Source: Modestobacter caceresii
GTDB lineage: Bacteria > Actinomycetota > Actinomycetes > Mycobacteriales > Geodermatophilaceae
Direction: 5' to 3'
Assembly (NCBI RefSeq): GCF_000761485.1
Contig: NZ_JPMX01000058.1
Span: 65,601 to 129,600 of the forward strand
DNA length: 64,000 nucleotides
Shown one piece after another: positions 1 to 7,798 of the stretch; positions within the stretch are counted from its first letter, which is position 1; each line of letters opens with the position of its first letter. The position numbers and the translations under genes were made by a program. Below the pieces are notes generated by a model that was not told where the DNA came from, searched no databases, and saw nothing but the letters and a program-made list of their open reading frames with translations.

Positions 1-410
1 AGCGTGCGGGCGATCGGGACGCCGAACCGGGACGACGCCGTCGCCACCCGCAGGTCGCAGGCGGCGGCCAGGGCGAGCCCGCCGCCGACACAGGAGCCCT
101 CGACCGCGGCGACGGTCGGCACGGTGACGTCCTCCAGGCGGTTGACCACCCGCTCGATCCGGGCCTCGTAGGCGATCCCGTCGTCCCCGCTGGTGAACTC
201 CAGGAACTGGGCGATGTCGGTGCCGGCCACGAAGGCCCGGCCGCCGGCGCCGCGCAGCACCAGCACCCGCACCGACTCCTCGGCGTCGGCCCGGGCGCAG
301 GCCTCCTCGAGCCCCTCGTACATCGCGAAGGTCATCGCGTTGCGGGCCTCGGGGCGGTTGAACAGCACGGTCAGCACCGCGCCGTCCTGGGTGACCTCGA
401 GCTCGCTCAT
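1..410 (-). CDS. Enoyl-CoA hydratase/isomerase, C-terminus beyond the window
   Basis: Reading leftward from an ATG at 410, about 136 codons of a crotonase-fold protein are visible, with no stop before the window edge. The start (MSELEVTQDGAVLTVLFNRP) is typical of the family. The two oxyanion-hole stretches are present: AGTDIAQF, and GSCVGGGLAL followed by ACDLRVAT. Crotonases hydrate or isomerise acyl-CoA thioesters. The ATG overlaps the stop of the upstream CoA-transferase by 4 nt (ATGA), so the two are probably translationally coupled and act in succession: CoA activation of an acid, then hydration. The substrate cannot be read from the sequence. Confidence 0.9.
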   Translation of the reverse strand, partial: MSELEVTQDGAVLTVLFNRPEARNAMTFAMYEGLEEACARADAEESVRVLVLRGAGGRAFVAGTDIAQFLEFTSGDDGIAYEARIERVVNRLEDVTVPTVAAVEGSCVGGGLALAAACDLRVATASSRFGVPIART

Positions 411-1621
411 GCGTCGTCCTCTCGGCTGGATGGGGCGACGGCGTCGACGACGTCGGCGGGGACGCCGTACCGGGTGAGCACCGCGCGGGTGTCGGCGCCC
501 AGCGGGGGGCCGGCGACGCCGCGGACGGCGGGGGTCCGGGAGAACCGCATCGGCGAGCCGATCTGCCGCACCGGCCCGAGCGTGGGGTGCGGCGCGTCCC
601 AGAAGAACTCCCGGGCGTTCAAGTGCTCGTCGGTGAACACCTCGCCGTAGTCGTTGATCGGGGCGCACGGCACCCCGGCCGCACCCAGCGCGGTGAGCAG
701 GTCGGCGGTGGTGCGGGCCCGGGTGCGGCTCTCCACGACGTCCAGCAGCTCGCCGCGGCGGGCGTGCCGGCGGCTGGCGTCGGCGTAGCCGGGGTCGGCG
801 AGCTCGTCGGCCATGTCCAGGGTGGCGCAGAGCCCGGCCCAGGTGTTGGGGGTGTTCGCGCCGATGGTCACCCAGCCGTCGGCGGTCTGGAACGCCTGGT
901 AGGGCGCCTGGCTCTGGTGCGCCGAGCCCAGCGGGCCGCCCACCTCGCCGGTGGCGAACCACTTGCCGGCCTCCCACACCGCGAGGCTGACCCCGGCCTC
1001 GAACAGCGAGACGTCGATCGACTGGCCGACGCCGGTGCGGTCCCGCTCGCGCAGCGCCGCGGTGACCGCGAGCGCCAGGTAGAGGCCGCAGACCAGGTCG
1101 CAGACCGGGACGCCGACCTTGACCGGCTCGCCGCCCGGCGTGCCGGTGATGCTCATGATCCCGCTGCGCGCCTGGGCCATGATGTCCAGCCCGGGGAGCG
1201 GGGCGAGCGGCCCGTCCTGCCCCCAGCCGGACCCGGAGGCGTGCACCACCCGCGGGTTGACCGCCCAGATCCCCTCGGCGTCCAGCCCCAGCCGGGCCAT
1301 CGCGCCGGGCCGCAGGTTCTCGATCACCACGTCGGCGGAGGCGACCAGGTCGAGGAACGCCTGCTTGCCGGCGGGTGACTTCAGGTCCAGCGCGACGGAC
1401 TCCTTGTTCCGGTTCAGCCGCAGGTACGGCGAGCTCTCGCCGTCGACGAACGGCCCGCTGGCCCGGACCGGGTCACCGGACCGGGGGTCCTCGACCTTGA
1501 CCACCCGGGCGCCCAGGTCGGCCAGCTGCATCGCGGCGTACGGCGCCGCCATGAAGACGCCGACCTCCAGCACGGTGATGCCGGTCAGGGGCGGCTGGTC
1601 GGGCGGTGCGGGTGTGCTCAC
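407..1621 (-). CDS. CaiB/BaiF family III CoA-transferase
   Basis: A 404-residue protein, normal length for family III CoA-transferases. These move CoA between a CoA-thioester donor and a carboxylic acid through an aspartyl intermediate. The N-terminal Rossmann-like part (ITVLEVGVFMAAPYAAMQLADLGARVVKVEDP) and the NKESVALDL and IENLRPGAM blocks are typical. The likely catalytic Asp is in LPGLDIMAQA near residue 165. The GTG start at 1621 has a GGAGG five bases upstream. It is followed by an overlapping enoyl-CoA hydratase and preceded by a dicarboxylate carrier, so the acid substrate may be a dicarboxylate (succinyl-CoA:mesaconate/citramalate-type chemistry is possible). That substrate is inferred from context only. 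Confidence 0.9.
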   Translation of the reverse strand: MSTPAPPDQPPLTGITVLEVGVFMAAPYAAMQLADLGARVVKVEDPRSGDPVRASGPFVDGESSPYLRLNRNKESVALDLKSPAGKQAFLDLVASADVVIENLRPGAMARLGLDAEGIWAVNPRVVHASGSGWGQDGPLAPLPGLDIMAQARSGIMSITGTPGGEPVKVGVPVCDLVCGLYLALAVTAALRERDRTGVGQSIDVSLFEAGVSLAVWEAGKWFATGEVGGPLGSAHQSQAPYQAFQTADGWVTIGANTPNTWAGLCATLDMADELADPGYADASRRHARRGELLDVVESRTRARTTADLLTALGAAGVPCAPINDYGEVFTDEHLNAREFFWDAPHPTLGPVRQIGSPMRFSRTPAVRGVAGPPLGADTRAVLTRYGVPADVVDAVAPSSREDDA

Positions 1622-1679
1622 GTCTGCCTCCGCGGGTGGTGGTCTCGTCGTGGTCGGGATGTCGGGGTCCGGACGTGAC

Positions 1680-1713
1680 CGCGCCCCGGCGGCTGGGTGC
1701 CGACCGGGGCGCG
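1680..1713 (-). terminator. Hairpin downstream of the MatC carrier
   Basis: A perfect 10-bp inverted repeat, CGCGCCCCGG (1680-1689) and CCGGGGCGCG (1704-1713), with a 14-nt loop. It sits in the gap between the carrier's stop and the CoA-transferase's start, so it could end or attenuate the carrier transcript. There is no T-run. Confidence 0.5.
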
Positions 1714-1730
1714 GGTGGTGCGGGTCCTGC

Positions 1731-3242
1731 TCAGAGCCAGCCGGGCACGATCAGGATCAGCCAGGTGATCGGCGGGATGAGCGCGACCATCGAGAAGCCC
1801 CAGACGGTCAGGTTCCGGAAGGTCCGGTCCCGCTCGGCCTCGGTGGCGTTGGCGACGACGAGGGCCCCGCTGGTGGAGAACGGGCTGGAGTCGACGATCG
1901 AGGAGGACATCGCCAGTGCGGTGATCAGGCCGATCGCCCCGATGGCGTTGTCGCCCTGGAGGAAGGGCACGGCCAGCGGGATCAGCGCACCGAGGATGCC
2001 GGTGGTGGAGGCGAAGGCCGAGACGACGGCACCGATGTAGCAGATCAGCAGGGCGGCGATCAGCGGGAGGCCGAGCTGGGCGACGTTGTCCCCGAGCCAG
2101 CCGGGCACGTCCTGGTCCTGCATGAGACCGACGTAGGTGACGATGCCGCAGATCAGCAGCACGGTCGGCCAGGCGATCTGGCCCACGGCGCCCTTCGCGC
2201 CACGGGGCGCGACCACCGACAGGATGACGCCCACGGTGATGGCCATCAGGCCGATGTCCAGGCCCAGGGGGAGCAGCGACCCGACGACCAGGATGACCAG
2301 CCCGATCAGCGTCAGCGTGCGGTCCCGGTCGAGCGTGGTGACCGGGTCGGGCGCGTTGTCGACGGCCAGCGCGGTGGTCTGCAGCGCCTTCTGGTCGGCG
2401 CGGTCCTCGACGTGGGAGTGCTGGTGGCCCGGCTCGCCGTGCCGCGCCTCGGTGACCCGGCCGCCGGAGACCGCCGCACCGGCGGTGCCGGTGCTGCCGA
2501 TGGCCACGCCGCGGGCAGGGCCGCCGGGGATGTCCTCGCCGGTGTCCTCGGTGGCGTCCCCGGCGACGGAGGCCGCCACGAAGTCGTCGTCGCGCCTGTC
2601 GGTCAGGTCGACCCGCCCGCCGCCGAGCAGCTTGCGGCCGCCGAACAGGAAGAAGACGGCGATGGAGAGCAGGATGTTGATGACGATCGAGGCACCCCAG
2701 AGGAACAGCGGGCTGCCCTCCAGGCCGTTGTCGGCGACCACGGTGTTGGTGATGACACCGAAGATCGACAGCGGCGAGAACCCGCCGGCGGTGGCGCCGT
2801 TGATGATGAACAGGCCCATCAGCACCGGGTTGATCTGGTAGCGCCGCGCGAAGGACATGCCGACCGGGGCGATGATCGCCACCACCGCCGGCACGACGCC
2901 GCCGATGGCGGTGAGCACGCCGGTGACGGCGAACATCGCCCACGGGATGGCTGCGAGCCGGCCGCCGGATGCGGTCACCGCGGCGTGCACCAGCCAGTCG
3001 ACGGTGCCGTTGTTCTTCGCGATGGCGAACAGGTACGTCACCCCGACCAGGACGATGAACAACGACCCGGGGAAGAAGCCGAAGACCGCGTCGTCGTACG
3101 TCGGGTCGCCGTCGGTGCCGTAGATGAAGTAGCCGGCGATGAACGCCGCCACCAGCGCCAAGGCGCCCATGTGCACGGGCATCACCGTGGCGATCAGGAA
3201 CACCACCAGCAGGATCGAGATCAGCACGAGCTGTACGGACAC
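1731..3242 (-). CDS. MatC-type dicarboxylate carrier (SLC13-like permease)
   Basis: A 503-residue integral membrane protein. The N-terminal half resembles the MatC_N family, named for the Rhizobium malonate carrier: LVLISILLVVFLIATVMPVHMGALAL, then GVVPAVVAIIAPVGMSFARR and NGATAGGFSPLSIFGVITN. A hydrophilic acidic loop with GHQHSH at about residues 205-300 splits the two transmembrane halves, as in ion-transporter (IT) superfamily permeases. The C-terminal half repeats the fold (ASTTGILGALIPLAVPFLQ, SSIVDSSPFSTSGALVV). The likely role is uptake of a small dicarboxylate feeding the CoA-transferase downstream. GTG start with GGGGA upstream. Transcribed divergently from the aminotransferase. Confidence 0.85.
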   Translation of the reverse strand: MSVQLVLISILLVVFLIATVMPVHMGALALVAAFIAGYFIYGTDGDPTYDDAVFGFFPGSLFIVLVGVTYLFAIAKNNGTVDWLVHAAVTASGGRLAAIPWAMFAVTGVLTAIGGVVPAVVAIIAPVGMSFARRYQINPVLMGLFIINGATAGGFSPLSIFGVITNTVVADNGLEGSPLFLWGASIVINILLSIAVFFLFGGRKLLGGGRVDLTDRRDDDFVAASVAGDATEDTGEDIPGGPARGVAIGSTGTAGAAVSGGRVTEARHGEPGHQHSHVEDRADQKALQTTALAVDNAPDPVTTLDRDRTLTLIGLVILVVGSLLPLGLDIGLMAITVGVILSVVAPRGAKGAVGQIAWPTVLLICGIVTYVGLMQDQDVPGWLGDNVAQLGLPLIAALLICYIGAVVSAFASTTGILGALIPLAVPFLQGDNAIGAIGLITALAMSSSIVDSSPFSTSGALVVANATEAERDRTFRNLTVWGFSMVALIPPITWLILIVPGWL

Positions 3243-3292
3243 CGGCGTCCCCAGGGTTCGGTCGAGGCGGGTGTCACCCGCCGGTCAGGCGC

Positions 3293-3307
3293 TTCCGCGA
3301 TACGGAA
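3293..3307. promoter_or_regulatory. Candidate IclR/GntR-type operator in the divergent promoter
   Basis: A 15-nt inverted repeat, TTCCG-cgata-CGGAA, in the 239-nt region between the divergent carrier and aminotransferase genes. A related imperfect site, TTTCGCTAGCGGGG, lies at 3314-3327. The spacing and the TTCCG/CGGAA arms resemble operators of IclR-family regulators. No regulator gene lies beside it in this window. Confidence 0.45.
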
Positions 3308-3481
3308 CCGCGCTTTCGCTAGCGGGGATTAGATGGCGTGGCGCGGCCAGTGTCAAGGGTCACAGGACGTCCGAGATGTCTCTGCGCCAATCCGCCTGCC
3401 GGTAGTAGCCTCCCGCATGGTGGACTTCCGGTGTCGAGCCGGGGATCCGGACGAGAGGGCCACACCCATGGAGGCACGGGC

Positions 3482-4654
3482 ATGTCAGTGACGACGACGA
3501 CCGGCGGGCGCCACTTCCTGCAGATCCCGGGGCCGACCAACGTGCCCGACCGGGTGCTGCGGGCGATGTCCGCCCCGACCATCGACCACCGCGGCCCGGA
3601 GTTCGCCGCTCTCGGCCTGGAGGTCCTCGAGGCCGTCAAGCCGGTCTTCGGCACCACCCAGCCGGTGGTCATCTACCCCGCCTCGGGCACCGGGGCCTGG
3701 GAGGCGGCGCTGACCAACACGCTCTCGCCCGGGGACAAGGTGCTGGCCTTCGAGACCGGCCACTTCGCCACCCTCTGGCAGGACATGGCCAGCCGGCTGG
3801 GCCTGCAGGTCGAGTTCGTCCCCGGCGACTGGCGGCACGGCGCCGACCCGCAGGCCGCGCAGGAGCGGCTCGCCGCCGACACCGGCCACGAGATCAAGGC
3901 CGTCATGGTGGTCCACAACGAGACCTCCACCGGCGTGACCAGCCGGGTCCCCGAGGTGCGCAAGGCCATCGACGCCGCCGAGCACCCGGCCCTGCTGCTG
4001 GTCGACACGATCTCCTCGCTGGGCAGCATCGACTACCGGCACGACGAGTGGGGCGTCGACGTCACCGTCGCCGGGTCGCAGAAGGGGCTCATGCTCCCGC
4101 CGGGGCTGAGCTTCAACGCGGTCAGCGAGAAGGCGCTGCAGGCGTCGAAGACCGCCGGGCTGCCCCGGTCGTTCTGGGACTGGCAGCCGATCCTGGCCGC
4201 CAACGAGCGCGGCTTCTTCCCGTACACGCCGGCCACGAACCTGCTGTACGCGCTGAAGGTGGCGCTGGAGATGCTGGACGACGAGGGCCTGGCCAACGTC
4301 TACGCCCGGCACACCCGGCACGCGGAGGCCACCCGGGCCGCCGTGCGCGGCTGGGGGCTGGAGGTGCTGGCCCTGGACGAGCGGGAGTACTCCGGTTCGC
4401 TGACCGCCATCTACCTGCCGGACGGCGGAGCGGACGCGATCCGCGAGGTGATCCTCCGCGAGTACGACATGTCGCTGGGTGCCGGGCTGGGCAAGCTGGC
4501 CGACAAGGTCTTCCGGATCGGGCACCTGGGCCACTTCAACGACCTGACCCTCGTCGGCACCCTGGGTGGCGTGCAGATGGGCCTGGTCCGCAGCGGCGTG
4601 CAGATCGACCCGAACGGCATCCAGGCGGCCCTCGAGCGCCTGCAGCAGGCATGA
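3482..4654 (+). CDS. Class V aminotransferase, Ser/Ala:glyoxylate type
   Basis: A 390-residue PLP enzyme of the alanine/serine/ureidoglycine-glyoxylate aminotransferase group. Evidence: the opening HFLQIPGPTNVPDRVLRAM, the block YPASGTGAWEAAL, and the Schiff-base Lys near residue 201 in AGSQKGLMLPPGLSF. I chose the ATG at 3482, which has GGAGG seven bases upstream, because the protein then begins at the usual place for the family; a longer reading frame upstream carries no family homology. Its stop overlaps the next gene by 4 nt. The fused glycolate-oxidase-type partner suggests the pair interconverts glycolate, glyoxylate and an amino acid. Serine-, alanine- and ureidoglycine-glyoxylate activities cannot be separated by eye. 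Confidence 0.88.
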   Translation: MSVTTTTGGRHFLQIPGPTNVPDRVLRAMSAPTIDHRGPEFAALGLEVLEAVKPVFGTTQPVVIYPASGTGAWEAALTNTLSPGDKVLAFETGHFATLWQDMASRLGLQVEFVPGDWRHGADPQAAQERLAADTGHEIKAVMVVHNETSTGVTSRVPEVRKAIDAAEHPALLLVDTISSLGSIDYRHDEWGVDVTVAGSQKGLMLPPGLSFNAVSEKALQASKTAGLPRSFWDWQPILAANERGFFPYTPATNLLYALKVALEMLDDEGLANVYARHTRHAEATRAAVRGWGLEVLALDEREYSGSLTAIYLPDGGADAIREVILREYDMSLGAGLGKLADKVFRIGHLGHFNDLTLVGTLGGVQMGLVRSGVQIDPNGIQAALERLQQA

Positions 4655-7569
4655 CGGCGGCCCCGGAGCGCCCCCGCGTGGGGGTGGCGGACCTCGAGCA
4701 GGAGCTGACCCGGGCGCTGGACGGCGAGGTCGCCTTCGACGACTACACCCGGCACCTGTTCAGCCAGGACGCTTCGATGTACACGATGACCCCGGTCGGG
4801 GTCGCCTACCCGGCGCACACCGCCGACGTGGTGGCCGCGGTGCGGCTGGCCCGCGAGGCCGGCATCCCGGTGCTCGCCCGGGGCGCGGGCACCAGCCTGG
4901 CCGGGCAGACCGTCGGCCCGGGCCTGGTGCTCGACCTCTCCCGGCACATGCACCGGATCACCGAGCTGGACCCCGAGGCCCGCACCGCCCGGGTCGAGCC
5001 GGGCGTCGTCCAGGACGACCTGAACCGGGCCGCCGCGGCCGCCGGGCTGATGTTCGGGCCGGACACCTCGACGTCCAACCGCGCCACCATCGGCGGGATG
5101 ATCGGCAACAACTCCGCCGGCAGCGGCTCGGTGCGCTTCGGCATGACGATCGACCACGTCGAGGAGGTCGACGTCGTCCTGGCCGACGGGTCGACGGCCA
5201 CGTTCGGCGTCGTCGACGAGGCCGAGCGCGCCCGCCGGGCGCAGGGCGACACGCTCGAGGCGGAGATCTACCGCCGGCTGCCCGAGCTGGTCGCGGAGAA
5301 CGCGGAGGCGATCGCCACCGGGTTCCCGTCCTTCTGGCGCCGGGCCGGGGGCTACCGGCTCGACCGGCTGGCCGAGGGGCAGCCCTTCGACCTGGCCAAG
5401 TTCCTGGTCGGCTCCGAGGGCACGCTCGCGATCATCACCGCCGCCCGGGTCGGGCTGGTGCCCAAGCCGTCGAAGCAGGTCTTCGCGGTGGGCCACTTCG
5501 AGACGGTGCAGGCGGCGATCAACGCCACCGAGGACGCGCTGACGGTCGACCCCGCCCAGGTGGAGCTGCTGGACCGCACGATCCTCGACCTCTCCCGGCA
5601 GAAGATCGAGTACGCCGGGCTGGGCAAGATCCTGCAGGGCGACCCCGACGCGCTGCTGTTCGTCTCGTTCACCGGGGACGACGAGGCCCAGTTGGTCGAG
5701 TCGATGGACCGGCTGATCGAGCTGTGGGAGCGCAACGGGCACGGCTACCACACGCTGCGGGCGGTCACCCCGGCCCAGCAGGGCGCGCTGCTCAAGGTGC
5801 GCAAGTCCGCCCTGGGCCTGCTGATGGCCAACTCCGTGGGCGCCCGCCGGCCGCTGGCGTTCATCGAGGACACCGCGGTCGACCCCAAGCACCTGGCCGA
5901 GTACACCGCCCGGTTCAAGGACGTGCTGGACCGGCACCAGCTGGAGGCGGGCTTCTACGGGCACTGCTCGGTCGGCTGCCTGCACATCCGCCCGTTCGTC
6001 GACCTGAGCCAGCCCGGCCAGGTCGAGGTCATGCGCTCGGTGGCGGTGGAGATCAAGGACCTGGTGCGTGAGTACGGCGGGGTGAACTCCAGCGAGCACG
6101 GCGACGGCCTGGCCCGCAGCGAGTTCAACCGCGAGCTGTTCGGCGACGACCTCTACGAGGCGATGCGGCAGGTCAAGGGCCTGTTCGACCCGCAGGGCAC
6201 GCTCAACCCCGGCAAGATCGTCGACTCCCCGGCGATGACCGAGCACCTGCGGGACGCGAACCCGCCGACGCCCGGCCCGCTGCGCACCCGGCTGCAGTTC
6301 GACGTCGTCGGCGGGATGTTCGGCGCCGCCGACCGCTGCATGAACATCGGGCTGTGCCGCAAGTCCACGACCGGGGCGATGTGCCCGTCCTACATCGCCA
6401 CCCGGATGGAGGAGCACTCCACCCGCGGCCGGGCCGGCGCGCTGGTCAAGGCGCTGAGCGAGGGCGACCCGCACACCGCGCTGGCCGACGAGCGGCTGCA
6501 CGAGGTGCTCGACCTGTGCCTGATGTGCAAGGCCTGCAAGAGCGAGTGCCCGCTCGGCGTCGACGTCTCGGCGATGAAGAGCGAGGCGCTGGCGGCCAAG
6601 CACGACGTGCACGGCACCCCGCTGCGGTCGCGGGCGTTCGGGGCGATCCGGACGCTGAACCGGCTGGGCTCGGCGACGGCGCCGCTGTCCAACCTGCCGC
6701 TGCGGATCAAGCCGCTGCGGGCGCTGATGGACTCCCGCCTCGGGATCGCGCGCCAGCGGGACCTGCCGGTCTTCCACCGGACGACGCTGATGCGCTGGTT
6801 CAAGCGGCACGAGGCGCCGGCGGCGCTCACCCAGCAGCCGGTCACGATGCTGGCCGACTCGTTCACCAGCTACACCGAGCCGGGCATCGGCCAGGCCGTG
6901 GTGCGGCTGCTGGAGGCCGCCGGGCACCCGGTGCGGCTGGAGAGCAAGGGCTGCTGCGGCCGCGCGAGCATCTCCAAGGGCCTGCTGGACGACGCCCGGG
7001 GCAAGGCGCAGAAGCTGGCGGCGAACCTCTGCGAGGGCTCCGAGCCGGGTTCGCCGATCGTGGGCTGCGAGCCCTCCTGCATCCTCACGCTGCGCGCCGA
7101 GCACGTGGAGCTGCTCCCCGACGACCCGAACGTCCGGGACGTCGCGGCGCGGGTGAAGCTGCCGGAGGAGCTGCTGGTCGAGGCGATCGACGACGGCCGG
7201 CTGCAGTTGCGGGCGGACAGCTGGCTGGCCGGGCGGACGGTGGTCTTCCACGGCCACTGCCACCAGAAGGCCGAGGCCGGGACGGCGGCCACGGTGGCCC
7301 TGCTGTCGCGGATCCCCGGGGTCACCGTGCAGGAGCTGGACGCCGGCTGCTGCGGCATGGCCGGGTCGTTCGGTTTCGAGTCCGAGCACTACGACGTGTC
7401 CCTGCAGGTGGGGGAGGACCGGCTGTTCCCGGCCGTCCGGGCCGCCGCGCCCGACGCGGTCATCGCCGCGACGGGGGTGTCCTGCCGCCAGCAGATCTTC
7501 CACGGCACGCAGCGCACCGCCTGGCACCCGGCGGAGCTGGTGCTCGAGGCGCTGCAGGTGTCGGCCTGA
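4651..7569 (+). CDS. Fused FAD-linked oxidase and Fe-S (GlcD-GlcF type) dehydrogenase
   Basis: A 972-residue protein joining a glycolate/D-lactate-oxidase-type flavin subunit to its iron-sulfur subunit. Residues 1-540 are an FAD_binding_4/FAD-oxidase_C unit: VLARGAGTSLAGQTVGPGLVLDLSRHM, IGGMIGNNSAGSGSVRFG, VGSEGTLAIIT, and NSSEHGDGLARSEF near the C-terminus of that unit. Cysteine clusters follow at about 562-577 (CMNIGLCRKS...MCPSY) and 622-632 (CLMCKACKSECP), matching a pair of 4Fe-4S sites. Two CCG domains follow (KGCCGRAS near 767, GCCGMAGSF near 899). It should oxidise a 2-hydroxy acid and pass electrons toward the respiratory chain. The ATGA overlap couples it to the aminotransferase. 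Exact substrate unknown. Confidence 0.9.
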   Translation: MTAAPERPRVGVADLEQELTRALDGEVAFDDYTRHLFSQDASMYTMTPVGVAYPAHTADVVAAVRLAREAGIPVLARGAGTSLAGQTVGPGLVLDLSRHMHRITELDPEARTARVEPGVVQDDLNRAAAAAGLMFGPDTSTSNRATIGGMIGNNSAGSGSVRFGMTIDHVEEVDVVLADGSTATFGVVDEAERARRAQGDTLEAEIYRRLPELVAENAEAIATGFPSFWRRAGGYRLDRLAEGQPFDLAKFLVGSEGTLAIITAARVGLVPKPSKQVFAVGHFETVQAAINATEDALTVDPAQVELLDRTILDLSRQKIEYAGLGKILQGDPDALLFVSFTGDDEAQLVESMDRLIELWERNGHGYHTLRAVTPAQQGALLKVRKSALGLLMANSVGARRPLAFIEDTAVDPKHLAEYTARFKDVLDRHQLEAGFYGHCSVGCLHIRPFVDLSQPGQVEVMRSVAVEIKDLVREYGGVNSSEHGDGLARSEFNRELFGDDLYEAMRQVKGLFDPQGTLNPGKIVDSPAMTEHLRDANPPTPGPLRTRLQFDVVGGMFGAADRCMNIGLCRKSTTGAMCPSYIATRMEEHSTRGRAGALVKALSEGDPHTALADERLHEVLDLCLMCKACKSECPLGVDVSAMKSEALAAKHDVHGTPLRSRAFGAIRTLNRLGSATAPLSNLPLRIKPLRALMDSRLGIARQRDLPVFHRTTLMRWFKRHEAPAALTQQPVTMLADSFTSYTEPGIGQAVVRLLEAAGHPVRLESKGCCGRASISKGLLDDARGKAQKLAANLCEGSEPGSPIVGCEPSCILTLRAEHVELLPDDPNVRDVAARVKLPEELLVEAIDDGRLQLRADSWLAGRTVVFHGHCHQKAEAGTAATVALLSRIPGVTVQELDAGCCGMAGSFGFESEHYDVSLQVGEDRLFPAVRAAAPDAVIAATGVSCRQQIFHGTQRTAWHPAELVLEALQVSA

Positions 7570-7592
7570 CCCCAGGCTGAGCGAGTACCGCC

Positions 7593-7637
7593 GGACGGGC
7601 GGCGACCGGACCCCAGAGGTCCGGTCGCCGCCCGTCC
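7593..7637 (+). terminator. Strong 20-bp hairpin after the fused dehydrogenase
   Basis: Perfect 20-bp arms (7593-7612 and 7618-7637) around a 5-nt CCAGA loop, starting 23 nt after the stop of the preceding gene. No T-tract follows, which is common in high-GC actinobacteria. Confidence 0.75.
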
Positions 7638-7669
7638 TGCTTCCGGGAGACGCGGCTCACCGGACACCC

Positions 7670-7688
7670 TTGTTGCATGCTGCAACAA
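7670..7688. promoter_or_regulatory. Palindromic operator upstream of the MFS pump
   Basis: A perfect inverted repeat, TTGTTGCA-tgc-TGCAACAA, about 110 nt before the MFS start codon. The size and symmetry fit a MarR- or TetR-family dimer. An 8-bp palindrome, TACATGTA, near 7713 may belong to the core promoter. No regulator gene is adjacent. Confidence 0.55.
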
Positions 7689-7798
7689 ACGGGTGCACGA
7701 TGGTTGCTGTCTACATGTACCGGGTTCCCGGCGCGCGGGGCCGATCGGCCACCGGACGGCGCTCGCCCCCGTACTCGCAACGTCCAGGAGAGCCACGG

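Noticed and set aside
1119..3332. 737-codon + strand frame over the CoA-transferase and MatC genes
   Set aside because: It is rich in Asp, Gly, Arg and Gln with no hydrophobic core, and antisense to well-supported genes.
4411..7527. 1038-codon open frame on the minus strand opposite the fused dehydrogenase
   Set aside because: The + strand frame has full FAD and Fe-S motifs. The antisense frame is a by-product of extreme GC bias, rich in Arg, Gly, Pro and His, with no domain.
7670..7798. N-terminal extension of the MFS pump from ATG 7670
   Set aside because: It would translate through the palindromic operator and likely promoter; ATG 7799 has a good ribosome-binding site.
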